From positions 62,001-126,000 of the forward strand of contig CAYYPK010000009.1 in NCBI GenBank assembly GCA_964473525.1: a DNA stretch of 64,000 nt. Reading direction: 5' to 3'. Under the pieces are notes generated by a model. That model was given only the letters and a program-made list of their open reading frames with translations. It did not search any database and was not told where the DNA came from. A program made the translations under genes and the position numbers. Source of the stretch: GCA-2687025 sp964473525. GTDB taxonomy: Bacteria; Poribacteria; WGA-4E; GCA-2687025. Positions 1 through 7,450 of the stretch are shown here, one piece after another (position 1 is the stretch's first letter; each line of letters starts with the position of its first letter).

Positions 1-2
1 CC

Positions 3-458
3 GAACAGCGCCAAGCTCTACACACACAAACCGAGGAGAATCTGGACGCAGGTATCAGATTGCTGAATCGCGCCTTGGAATCCATCTCGGGGCATCACGA
101 GGAATCTCAGAAGACGTTCGTCCAGATGTCGGCTCAGGTCGCCGAGCAGCACGCAGGCCTGCTTGCACAAAGCGACGAAAGCCTTCAGTCGATCAGTAAG
201 CTAGTGCAGGACGCCGTTACATCTCTATCGCTTCAGCAAGCCGAAACTAGACAACTGATGGACGAGAGTGCAGAGCATTTTCGGCAACTCGACGCTCAGA
301 TCGGCGATGAGTTGTCCAAGTGTCTGACGCACTTGGGGACGCATCTCACGGCTCTGTCAGAGAAGTTTGTGGCTGACTACGGAAAACTCACGACAAACCT
401 ACGCACCGTCGTCGAACTCGGTGAGGCTGTTCGCCGTGACGAGGCACGGAATACATGA
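3..458 (+). CDS. zorA: ZorA/MotA-like motor protein, C-terminal tail (partial)
   Basis: The reading frame is open from the left edge, so only the last ~151 codons are present. What is visible is a hydrophilic, Gln/Ser/Glu-rich tail with heptad-like spacing and no membrane segment, as expected for the long cytoplasmic coiled-coil tail that distinguishes ZorA from ordinary MotA. The stop overlaps the start of the next gene as ATGA, implying translational coupling. The identification rests on that neighbour, a ZorB-like MotB/OmpA protein, because the MotA membrane core lies outside the window. Alternatives are a TolQ/ExbB relative or another coiled-coil protein. In Zorya systems the ZorA-ZorB complex is an inner-membrane proton-driven motor whose tail reaches into the cytoplasm. 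Confidence 0.5.
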   Translation, partial: EQRQALHTQTEENLDAGIRLLNRALESISGHHEESQKTFVQMSAQVAEQHAGLLAQSDESLQSISKLVQDAVTSLSLQQAETRQLMDESAEHFRQLDAQIGDELSKCLTHLGTHLTALSEKFVADYGKLTTNLRTVVELGEAVRRDEARNT

Positions 459-1159
459 GGGGTCGACAGCACGAACGAGTCATTGAGATCGAGGACCATT
501 GGATGTCCGTTGCTGACCTCATGGCCGCGCTGATGTTCATCTTCGTCCTCATCGCGACCAGCTTCATGCTAGCCGTTCAGGAGCGTCAGAAGACCTATGT
601 GAACCTTAAGGAAGAGCTTTACCGAGATCTGCATCGGGAGTTTCGTGCCGATTTCCAGAGGTGGAACGCAGAACTCGACCCTAAGACGCTTTCCATTCGC
701 TTCACAGACGAAGACGTTCTGTTTCCTGTCGGCCGCGCGAACTTGCGCCCCGCATTCCAAGAAATCCTCAAAGACTTCATACCGCGCTACATCCACGAGT
801 TGCTGTGGTCGAGTGACTACCGTCAGGATATCGTCGAGATCCGGATCGAGGGACATACCTCGACAGAGTGGAATGACGATATCAGCCTCGATGCAGCGTA
901 TGTTCGCAATATGGAGCTATCGCAATCCAGGACCCGGGCGGTCCTAGCGTACATCCTGGACATGCCCGAGGTACAGTCCGACGCGGAGTTCAAAGGGTGG
1001 CTCAAAGATCGGTTGACAGCCAACGGACTGTCGTCTAGCTCCCCTATACAGGTGGAAGGCCGTGAAGACCCTGTCGCCTCACGTCGCGTGGAGTTTCGCG
1101 CAGTCGTGGATGCAGCGAAGTACATGGAATTCGCCACATCCAATGGGAGTGATCCGTGA
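455..1159 (+). CDS. zorB: ZorB-like MotB/OmpA motor protein
   Basis: 234 aa. Residues ~17-39 form one membrane helix (W16-M-S-V-A-D21-L-M) in which D21 sits where MotB/ZorB proteins carry the ion-binding aspartate. After a short linker, residues ~100-220 resemble an OmpA-like peptidoglycan-binding domain: IEGHTS, then LSQSRTRAVLAYIL, and a final SRRVEF. Start ATG overlaps the stop of the upstream tail gene (ATGA) and its own stop overlaps the GTG of the next gene (GTGA). A stator with D in the helix and a periplasmic OmpA domain is shared by flagellar MotB and Zorya ZorB. The flagellar genes in this window lie 3 kb away and are separated by mobile DNA, and the partners here are not flagellar, so a Zorya-like defence motor is favoured over a flagellar stator. 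Confidence 0.7.
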   Translation: MRGRQHERVIEIEDHWMSVADLMAALMFIFVLIATSFMLAVQERQKTYVNLKEELYRDLHREFRADFQRWNAELDPKTLSIRFTDEDVLFPVGRANLRPAFQEILKDFIPRYIHELLWSSDYRQDIVEIRIEGHTSTEWNDDISLDAAYVRNMELSQSRTRAVLAYILDMPEVQSDAEFKGWLKDRLTANGLSSSSPIQVEGREDPVASRRVEFRAVVDAAKYMEFATSNGSDP

Positions 1160-2340
1160 AGTCGCTGCGGAGCTTTGACCTGATGCCTAGGTTCGCAGAT
1201 ATCCTTGCCGACCTGGGCACACAACCTAACATGAGCTGGCGCCCAGACATTCCGTGGCCATCAACCGAAACCCGGCCACGTCCCACGACGGCCAGGGCCG
1301 CCAGAACCGCGTTCTCGGACACAGAACTGGCAGCGGACGATTCTGGGCGCCTGCATCGTGGAGGGATACAGTGTGCTGTTCATCCGGCCGTGGTCTTCAT
1401 GGACTCGCCGCCCGCCTCCAGCACGCTGGCGGAACGACCCCATGCGGCTAGGTACCACGTAGCCAACTGCGAAATCATCGTGCGCCGGACGGCCACCGAT
1501 CAGCGCTCCGACCTTGTAGTCACAGGCCGGTTAGACGGGTACTTCGAAGTGGAGATCCAGGTCAGAGCCGGATTGAAGCTGGCCATCGTCCGCAGCGAAT
1601 TGCATGTATGTAAGAAGTGCCTGACAGCCCTCAATTACGACGGCTATGCGGACGCGCACGCTGGCGAACAAGAACGCATATGGGCTGATTTCTCCGTGTC
1701 TGAGTTCGCTCGCGGCGTTGGCGAGCCCGCAGAGGACGTTGCCGAACTGTTCGAAACACGCCCGGTCCTCGGTATGGCTCTCTTCCGGCACGAGATACTT
1801 AGCTATTTGCACCAACTCGCGGAGGACTACGATGTCTATCTGCGTAGCTACGAATCCACATCATCAAACCTGTGGACGCTCGCGGGGGAAGGGGCACTTG
1901 ATCAAGATACTGCGGCGCGCATCCGGGGGGCCATACATGCTCTGAATGCGGCATCGCATGGAGATAACGTAGCGTATTCCGACGTGTCCAAGATCGTCGA
2001 GTTGCGAAACGGCCTGCTGGATGTGCTCGACGCGCCTACCGACCCGACACGAATACGACTCGTAGAACTGCGAGGAAAGCTAGAGCAGTCGTTGAGGGAT
2101 CTGGCGCGCGCTGCGAGAGTAAGCCTGGCGGGAACGCACGGCATACGCTCGCGATTGGACGTGTTTCGCGCAGCGGGGAGGCCGCTTTCCGGCCACGAGT
2201 TGTCGTTCCTCAGAACGGTCGCCCACGTGGTGGACGCGGCTGCGGGGTCGAGACCCATACGCGCGCTAGAAGCGACCAGAGCCGTTAACATGCTGCCGCC
2301 CTTTCTTGCTCGATTGTCCAAGCGTATCTCCACTCTTTAG
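1156..2340 (+). CDS. Unrecognised CxxC protein of Zorya-like operon
   Basis: 394 aa, GTG start overlapping the zorB stop. No signal peptide or membrane helix. A likely domain spans residues ~90-165, with NCEIIVRR, a GRLDGYFEVE strand stretch and the motif H150-V-C152-K-K-C155-L-T-A-L-N-Y, which may bind metal or be structural. The C-terminal half (residues ~190-390) is mainly alpha-helical, with charged Arg/Leu/Ala-rich helices. It matches none of the Zorya effectors I can recall by motif: there are no helicase motifs as in ZorD and no HNH as in ZorE. Residues ~25-70 are unusually Arg/Pro/Thr-rich and could reflect a compensated frameshift or a divergent linker. Its place between zorB and a pentapeptide protein, with overlapping reading frames, makes it the best candidate sensor or effector of the system. 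Function unknown. Confidence 0.75.
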   Translation: MKSLRSFDLMPRFADILADLGTQPNMSWRPDIPWPSTETRPRPTTARAARTAFSDTELAADDSGRLHRGGIQCAVHPAVVFMDSPPASSTLAERPHAARYHVANCEIIVRRTATDQRSDLVVTGRLDGYFEVEIQVRAGLKLAIVRSELHVCKKCLTALNYDGYADAHAGEQERIWADFSVSEFARGVGEPAEDVAELFETRPVLGMALFRHEILSYLHQLAEDYDVYLRSYESTSSNLWTLAGEGALDQDTAARIRGAIHALNAASHGDNVAYSDVSKIVELRNGLLDVLDAPTDPTRIRLVELRGKLEQSLRDLARAARVSLAGTHGIRSRLDVFRAAGRPLSGHELSFLRTVAHVVDAAAGSRPIRALEATRAVNMLPPFLARLSKRISTL

Positions 2341-2352
2341 CTCGGAAGCCGC

Positions 2353-3342
2353 ATGCCACAGCCTCGACGGTCGCAGATTGGGTGCGTATTCTCCGGGCGA
2401 CAGATGGGGGGCAGCCAATTCGAGCGCACGGATTTGACCGAGAGCGTGTTCTTCGGGAGCGACATCGGCCGGTCTCATATGCAGTATTCAGTATGCTATG
2501 CAGCCGACTTTCGTTCTGCGAGCATGGTTCAGTGCGACTTACACAAGGCCAACTTCCAAGAAGCCGACCTGGAGAACGCCGATCTCCGCGGGGCCACGCT
2601 GACCGGGACCAACCTGACGGGAGCTCGAGTCGCGGGGGCGAGGTTCGAGGGAGCTATATATGACAACGAAACCATCTTTCCATCCGGAGTTGAGGCATCG
2701 AACCTAGGGATGCACCGTGTGGGGCGTGGATGTGTCCTCCAACGCGTGGAACTCACCGGCGTACGGCTGCGCGACACACAGCTGCACGACGCCTTCCTGC
2801 TGGGCACGGACCTGAGCAAAGCCGTACTGTCTGCCGATGCCGTTAAGGGGGCCTTCTACGACGCTAAGACGCAGTTTCCTACGGGGTACGACCCTCAGCA
2901 CCGTGGTGCGACACGAATCGGATCAGGGTCGAGCATGGTCAACGCCGACCTCAGCGGGAGTCAGTTGAGCGGGTTGGATTTCTCGCGATCGACGTTCATC
3001 GATGTGGATTTCACTGAGGCCGATTGCACGGGAACGGACTTCAGGAGATGCGTGTTCTCGCATGTCGACTTCACCAATACCAATCTGTCGGCCGCAAACT
3101 TCGCATGGTCCATATTCCTCTACTGCCGGCTTCACACCAGGCTTGAACGGATAGCACATGGAGAAGGAACGTACGTAGATACAGCCACAGAGATGCCGCG
3201 CCCATTCAGCCGGTCAGAAGGGGCCTTTATGCCTCTGCACTCCAGGGCATCCCTGCGTGATGTTGTCGACGAGCAAAGTTCGCGCATGCCAGAGTTCGTC
3301 TCGGCTCTGAGGCGCAGTATCCATGATCCCTCCCGGCCTTGA
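2353..3342 (+). CDS. Pentapeptide-repeat protein of Zorya-like operon
   Basis: 329 aa. Two blocks of A(D/N)LXX pentapeptide repeats are seen: residues ~10-105 (for example ANFQEADLENADLRGATL) and ~195-260 (VNADLSGSQLSGLDFS). They are separated by a segment containing two copies of a T-x-F-P-x-G module (residues ~105-125 and ~175-195) common in long pentapeptide proteins. The final ~70 residues are non-repetitive. Such repeats fold into a right-handed quadrilateral beta-helix and usually mediate protein binding, sometimes DNA mimicry. No signal peptide, so cytoplasmic. It begins 12 bp after the preceding gene and is probably the last gene of the Zorya-like operon. Whether it is an effector, a scaffold or a self-protection factor cannot be read from the sequence. 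Confidence 0.85.
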   Translation: MPQPRRSQIGCVFSGRQMGGSQFERTDLTESVFFGSDIGRSHMQYSVCYAADFRSASMVQCDLHKANFQEADLENADLRGATLTGTNLTGARVAGARFEGAIYDNETIFPSGVEASNLGMHRVGRGCVLQRVELTGVRLRDTQLHDAFLLGTDLSKAVLSADAVKGAFYDAKTQFPTGYDPQHRGATRIGSGSSMVNADLSGSQLSGLDFSRSTFIDVDFTEADCTGTDFRRCVFSHVDFTNTNLSAANFAWSIFLYCRLHTRLERIAHGEGTYVDTATEMPRPFSRSEGAFMPLHSRASLRDVVDEQSSRMPEFVSALRRSIHDPSRP

Positions 3343-3436
3343 GTAAGAGCGCACCTGAGGAAGGTACGACCCGGCGATATCCCTGCGACTGGTCTTCTGC
3401 TGCCCACTTTCCGATAACGTTGATTACGCAGTGAAC

Positions 3437-3714
3437 GATGCCGTGTAAGAACCTGCGCTTTCCAGTGGCTGTGCGGGTTCATACGACTTCTAGTGGCCGG
3501 CTACGGAAGGCCAAATCGGCCCTTGAATCGGCCAAATCCCGGCCGCCGTCTCGCTCATGCCGGACAAGAGCCGCCCTGGTTGGCCATATTTCAGGGACTG
3601 GGATTCCACGACGTTTCCGGCGGCCGTTAGTCGCTGATGACTGCGTAGCATGGCGCGAAGGAATGCACCTGGATCCGTATGAACACTGGGAAGCGCAGCT
3701 TCTGACACGGCATC
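3437..3714. mobile_element. MITE-like non-autonomous element
   Basis: A 278-bp non-coding segment bounded by imperfect terminal inverted repeats: 3437-3467 against the reverse complement of 3684-3714 match at 28 of 31 bases, each starting GATGCCGTGT. It is flanked by an exact 9-bp direct repeat, GCAGTGAAC, at 3428-3436 and 3715-3723, the expected target-site duplication. A second inner similarity (TTCATACG at both ends) suggests the repeats continue after an indel. The interior contains no convincing gene, only short directly repeated AATCGGCC motifs. The structure is that of a miniature inverted-repeat transposable element mobilised by a transposase not in this window; the repeats do not match those of the nearby IS1595-type element. 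It fills most of the gap between the pentapeptide and LamG genes. Confidence 0.75.
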
Positions 3715-3824
3715 GCAGTGAACCACGTGCGCTGGGAACGATGAATACGGTACGCTAGCAGCATTCGTCGACGGGACAGCACACACCCGTCCACGAGTTC
3801 GAGCGATGAGTAAGGAGGAGTAAG

Positions 3825-4649
3825 ATGTTCGCAGGTGTACGCACCGGTCTGTGCGCTCTAGGGATCGCTGCTCTGCTCGCCGTTACGGCCCGCGCCGCGC
3901 CCGACCCTGACGTTGCATGGTTCTTCGACGAGACGGGAGGGGATTCCGTACCAGACGAGGCGGGCGCCGTGAACGGTGTGGTCAATGGAACCGAGGATTG
4001 GGCTCCCGGTCTCGACGGCAACGCTCTGCGGTTTGACGGGGAAACCATGGTCGAGTTCCCGGACTCCAACCTCATCAACACGGTGGGTCCCTTTCAAAAG
4101 CGCACAATACTCGCCACTTTCAGCGTCGACGATGCCGGTAGCGACGCAGAGAAGCAGACCGTCTTTGAAGAAGGCGGGCGCACACGCGGCCTCGTGCTGT
4201 ACGTGTTCGATGGCGACGTCTGGGTCGGAGGCTGGAACCGAGCCGAGTACAACTGGAACGGCGAATGGATTGCTGCCCCTATCGAGTCCAACACCTGGTA
4301 TCAGGTTGGACTCGTGATCCGAGACGCCGCCGGGGCGGTCGAGGATGACAGGTTCGAAATGTGGCTCAACGGCGTGCTCGTTGAGAAGCGCGACGGTGGC
4401 CAGTTGCACGCGCACGGCGATGATACTGGCATAGGAGCGGTGAACCAGAACACCGTCTTCCATGACGAGGCGGGCTCCGGCGACAACATCGACTTTTTCA
4501 CAGGTCTCATCGACGACGTGCGGCTATGGAACGCTTCTCTGTCGCCCACGGACATCGCGGCCCACGCCCAGGGCTTCCTGGCCATCGATGTGCAGAACCA
4601 GCTGGTCACGCGGTGGGGATCGATCAAGGCGAGTCGCGGCGCCCGATAG
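3825..4649 (+). CDS. Secreted LamG-domain protein with WGSIK tail
   Basis: 274 aa. The ATG is preceded by a strong ribosome site (GGAGGA, about 6 bases upstream). Residues 1-24 form a signal peptide ending in a cleavage-like ARA-A. Residues ~28-250 form one concanavalin-like LamG domain: D-x-V-x-D-E-A-G-x-V-N-G near residue 42, LRFDG, then FTGLIDDVRLWNASLSPTDI near the end, a hallmark of this fold. LamG domains bind carbohydrate or act as spacers in secreted proteins. The last ~20 residues carry LVTRWGSIK, a tail resembling that of the beta-propeller genes at 49-53 kb. No catalytic residues are evident. It stands alone between the MITE and a small membrane protein, so its substrate cannot be inferred. 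Confidence 0.85.
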   Translation: MFAGVRTGLCALGIAALLAVTARAAPDPDVAWFFDETGGDSVPDEAGAVNGVVNGTEDWAPGLDGNALRFDGETMVEFPDSNLINTVGPFQKRTILATFSVDDAGSDAEKQTVFEEGGRTRGLVLYVFDGDVWVGGWNRAEYNWNGEWIAAPIESNTWYQVGLVIRDAAGAVEDDRFEMWLNGVLVEKRDGGQLHAHGDDTGIGAVNQNTVFHDEAGSGDNIDFFTGLIDDVRLWNASLSPTDIAAHAQGFLAIDVQNQLVTRWGSIKASRGAR

Positions 4650-4904
4650 AGAACTGAGGGCGGCGCATCTGCCGGTATCTCGTAGCCACGCCGACCACAA
4701 GACGTCGAACCTGTCATCTCCCTATGGTCTGTGTGCTGCAACCGCCTGCGGCGAGGGCGTTGGCCCGCGCGGGGCGATTCATACGAACTCACCGCGGCGG
4801 AGACGCGACCCGAGCCGAGTGCCCTTATATTCGTGAGGACGGAACGCTATCCCTTGGCCAGAGGCCGGCCGCCATATTGGCCGGTGCCACGAGGGAGGCA
4901 GACA
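4650..4904. other. Intergenic gap, nothing recognised
   Basis: The 255 bases between the LamG gene and the small membrane-protein gene contain overlapping short frames but none with a convincing ribosome site, composition or motif. No repeat or strong hairpin was noticed. Confidence 0.4.
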
Positions 4905-5063
4905 ATGTCCGACTCAACCGAACGGACTGACAATGACCTCACCGAACGACCCTGGGTGATGGGAACGATGATCGGGGTGTTAGCGCTTCTCGGCGTTGCG
5001 TTCTGGTGGCTCACGACGAACCACGACCAAGTGGAAGCGTGGGTCGCCGCCAGTCCGTTTTAG
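4905..5063 (+). CDS. Small single-span membrane protein (52 aa)
   Basis: 52 aa, chosen from the internal ATG because GAGGGAGG lies about 8 bases upstream. Residues 1-16 are acidic and polar; residues ~17-38 (VMGTMIGVLALLGVAFWWLT) form one hydrophobic helix, followed by a short acidic tail. No known family recognised. The gene is followed after 110 bp by a perfect 11-bp hairpin, consistent with a short separate transcription unit. Small stress or accessory membrane proteins look like this, but no function can be assigned. Confidence 0.5.
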   Translation: MSDSTERTDNDLTERPWVMGTMIGVLALLGVAFWWLTTNHDQVEAWVAASPF

Positions 5064-5176
5064 ACGCGCGCGAGCACGGCCTCGATCGCGCATCCAGATG
5101 TCCGTCGAACTGCTGTGCGGTATAGCACCGACGCAGCGATATCCTTCGAACGCATTCCTACGCGGCACATTCCTCA

Positions 5177-5206
5177 GGGGCGGAGGCTACGGAAGGCCTC
5201 CGCCCC
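5177..5206 (+). terminator. GC-rich hairpin, possible terminator
   Basis: GGGGCGGAGGC (5177-5187) pairs perfectly with GCCTCCGCCCC (5196-5206) around an 8-base loop. Only a weak T-stretch follows, so termination is plausible but not certain. It would end transcription from the 52-aa gene before the IS element. Confidence 0.55.
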
Positions 5207-5240
5207 TTCCGTACCCGCCACCGTTTTCCGATAATCTTGA

Positions 5241-5270
5241 TTGGCTCATGTCGTGCTCGGGGTGAAGGCC
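5241..5270 (+). repeat. Left terminal inverted repeat of IS1595-type element
   Basis: Begins TTGGCTCATG and pairs with 6263-6292 in reverse complement (24/30). The exact first base could be 5241 or 5243. Confidence 0.65.
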
Positions 5271-5338
5271 TTTCGGGTCCCGTCCTGGTTGGCTAGATTG
5301 CTGGCATCCTCCTTTGGAATCATCGTGCGAGAGATGCC

Positions 5339-6287
5339 ATGCTCCGTTTTCCTGTCATCGACCTATTGGACGAGCAGCGCTGCCACGATCTGCTCCTGAG
5401 GGTTCTTCATCCAGACGGGCTACGATGCCCGCGCGGACACCCGCTACCACCTGACCAAGCGCCACATGATCGACATCGCGCGCCGATCTTCGACTATCGG
5501 TGTCGGGACTGCGGATCGGTCTACAACCTGTTCACCGGAAGCATCTGGAGCGGGAGCCGTCTGAGGTGTTCCAAGATCGTCCTGATCCTCCGTGGGATCG
5601 CTCACGGCGTTCCCACCATACACCTGGCCGAGGAGTTGGGATTGGACCGCTCGCATCTGTTGCGGCGGCGTCACCAGATCCAGGGCCTGATCGAGGAAGG
5701 TCTTTTTTCCCTCGATCCTCTCCGATCTGATCACCGAAGCCGACGAGATGTATCAGAATGCCGGTGAGAAGGGGATACCGCACCTCGACCCCAACGATCC
5801 ACCACGCCGGCGTGCCAACAGCAGACGGGGTCGTGGCTCATGGGACAACGACCGACCTGCTGTCGTCGGAGTCGCCGGTCGGGAACACCAGACGCTCCAT
5901 CTGCGCGTCTGTCGACGGACGAATCGGGAGACCCTCGAACCGTTCGTCGAGGCGCACACCGTGCCGCGCAGTCATCTCCACACCGACGAATGGAGAGCCT
6001 ACGGACGGCTTGGGAGAACCGGACGCGTCCACAAGAGGGTGTATCACGCCGGTCCGAAGCGCTACTGGGCCGTGGACGCTGACGGAGACGGCATCCGTGA
6101 GGTCCACTGCAACACTCTCGAAGGTCTCTGGACCGGTCTTCGCAACCACCTGCGGATGTTCCGAGGGGTCAGCAAGAAATACCTGAACCAGTACGTCGCG
6201 GTCTTCGAGTGGGCATATCGGTTCAGATGGGCCACCGACGAGGCCCTTAGGATGATGCTGAAACCCTCCACCCCGAACACCGCATGA
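5339..6287 (+). pseudogene. IS1595 transposase, frameshifted
   Basis: Two overlapping frames together give one transposase. The first (5339-5767) has the N-terminal zinc ribbon (C..H..CRDCGSVYN..TGSIW) and the helix-turn-helix-like LAEELGLDRSHLLRRRHQIQ. The second frame supplies LITEADEMYQNAGEKG, HTDEWRAYGRL and the NTLEGLWTGLRNHL block with the final catalytic Asn/Glu region of the DDE/N fold. The shift lies at a run of six T (5703-5708): removing one T restores a continuous protein. This is either a real inactivating indel, a sequencing error in a homopolymer, or, less likely at only six T, transcriptional slippage. Its stop overlaps the ATG of the truncated flagellin frame. Confidence 0.8.
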
Positions 6288-6292
6288 GCCAA
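6263..6292 (-). repeat. Right terminal inverted repeat of IS1595-type element
   Basis: Ends CATGAGCCAA, the mirror of the left end. It overlaps the last codons of the transposase and supplies the ATG that now opens the truncated flagellin frame. Confidence 0.65.
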
Positions 6293-7105
6293 GATCTGAA
6301 TACGCGGATGGAGCGGCTCTCCTCGGGCCTGCGGATCAACCACTCCTCCGACGACGCTGCTGGTATTACAGCCTCCGAATCGATGCGCGCGCAGATCGCC
6401 GGTCAGAGCACGGCGAACGACAACATGTCGCGCGCCATCACGCTGCTCCAGACTGCGGACAGCGGTCTCGAGCAGATCGGGAACATGCTGATTCGGCTCA
6501 AGGAACTAGCCGAGCAGTCAGCCGACGGCACGCTGAACCAGGCGAACCGCAGCGGACTGTCGACGGAAGCGGCCGCGCTCATCGCGGAGATCGACCGCAT
6601 TGCGTCGTCGACCACGTTCAACGGCATCAGCCTGATCGACTCCGCGGGCGTTACGCAGTCCCGCACGAACCTGACCTTCTACATCGGTGATGGCACCAGC
6701 ACGGCCGCTGGTAGCAACCAGGTCGTTGGCCTTGCGCTCAAGGGTGTGTTCTTCGCCGCCTCGGGTCTCGGCTGCATCGGTGACACCCCGTTCAACTTCA
6801 CGGTCGCCGACTTCCTCGGTCAGGTGTCCGCGCAGGCGTTGGTGACGTCCATCGACCAGGCCGTTACCGACTTGGCGACGATCCGCACCGATGTCGGCGC
6901 CTTCCAGAACCGCATTGAGCGGTCGCAGGCGAACATCCAGGCCGCGATGGAGAACACTCGGAACTCCGAGTCGACCATCCGCGACGCCGACTTCGCTCTC
7001 GAGGCCTCAGCGATGACACGCGCGCAGATCCTGGCGCAGACGGGCTCCTCGATGCTGTCGCAGGCGAACGTCCTGCCGCAGCTCGCCCTGTCGCTCATCG
7101 GCTAG
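6284..7105 (+). pseudogene. fliC: Flagellin, 5' end removed by IS insertion
   Basis: The open frame is 273 aa and aligns with the two intact flagellins downstream from their residue ~23 (D-L-x-x-R-M-E-R-L) to the end, including the conserved C-terminal helix (ANIQAAMENTRNSES.IRDADFA.EAS, MTRAQILAQ.GSSML.QAN). The first ~22 residues (MFRINTN..SINGQRNLF in the paralogues), needed for export and for the D0 coiled coil, are missing; genuine flagellin sequence starts at 6293, immediately after the IS right repeat, and the apparent Met-Ser-Gln start is encoded by the IS. Promoter and ribosome site are also gone. A functional filament subunit is unlikely. The coding part shows no internal stop, so the event may be recent. 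Confidence 0.8.
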
Positions 7106-7118
7106 GTCATCGGTTTCG

Positions 7119-7190
7119 GATCTCCCTCCAACCACCAGTGGTTGTGGGAGATCGTTCTCACACGGGGCGTCAGCGATGGCGCCCCTTTTT
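7119..7190 (+). terminator. Hairpin plus terminator after first flagellin
   Basis: Two structures in series. GATCTCCC (7119-7126) pairs with GGGAGATC (7146-7153) enclosing an inner AACCAC/GTGGTT pairing. Then GGGGCG (7164-7169) pairs with CGCCCC (7180-7185) followed by TTTTT, a standard intrinsic terminator. Confidence 0.75.
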
Positions 7191-7245
7191 CACCTGCCGG
7201 AACCCGCATGGCTAAGGCCTTCGCGGGGAATCTTCGTGCTCGGGC

Positions 7246-7272
7246 TAAAGTTTCCGGCCGACGCGCCGATAC
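7246..7272 (+). promoter_or_regulatory. Sigma-28 (FliA) type promoter of flagellin
   Basis: TAAAGTTT (7246-7253), an 11-base spacer, then GCCGATAC (7265-7272). This differs from the enterobacterial FliA consensus TAAAGTTT-N11-GCCGATAA at one base. It lies ~180 bp upstream of the flagellin start at 7451, giving a leader of roughly 170 nt. An adjacent flgM gene supports sigma-28 control. Confidence 0.8.
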
Positions 7273-7450
7273 ATAGAGCGGATGCAGTTGCCATGGTGAA
7301 AGCAACACGTTGCTCCGCAACTGCCCATGTGAGAACGATCTAACACAGTCTGGTGGTGCTTCAGCACCCCAACATATCAAGGTGGTGACGTCGCCCCTGA
7401 TAGGCGCATTGCGTCTGTTCACGGCTGGCGGCTGAGGGAGCTTGGGACGC

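Larger units (their letters stand above)
5241..6292 (+). mobile_element. IS1595-family insertion sequence
   Basis: About 1052 bp. The ends are imperfect inverted repeats: 5241-5270 against the reverse complement of 6263-6292 match at 24 of 30 bases, both starting TTGGCTCATG. The interior encodes a zinc-ribbon plus ISXO2-like transposase typical of IS1595. No clean 8-bp target duplication is visible, and the left flank is not flagellin sequence although the right flank is, so the insertion was followed by, or involved, a deletion or rearrangement. The right terminal repeat runs directly into the truncated flagellin frame. Confidence 0.8.

Noticed and set aside
1044..1458. Minus-strand and alternate-frame ORFs across the CxxC gene
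   Set aside because: They are Arg/Gly-rich shadows without ribosome sites; the coupled plus-strand frame explains the coding pattern.
1..3342. Flagellar stator interpretation of the motA/motB-like pair
   Set aside because: The pair lies apart from the flagellar genes and is coupled to non-flagellar proteins; not fully excluded since the MotA core is outside the window.
3438..3758. Open frame in the gap after the pentapeptide gene
   Set aside because: It starts inside one MITE inverted repeat and ends beyond the other, and the apparent peptide similarity to the opposite-strand frame is explained by the inverted repeat.
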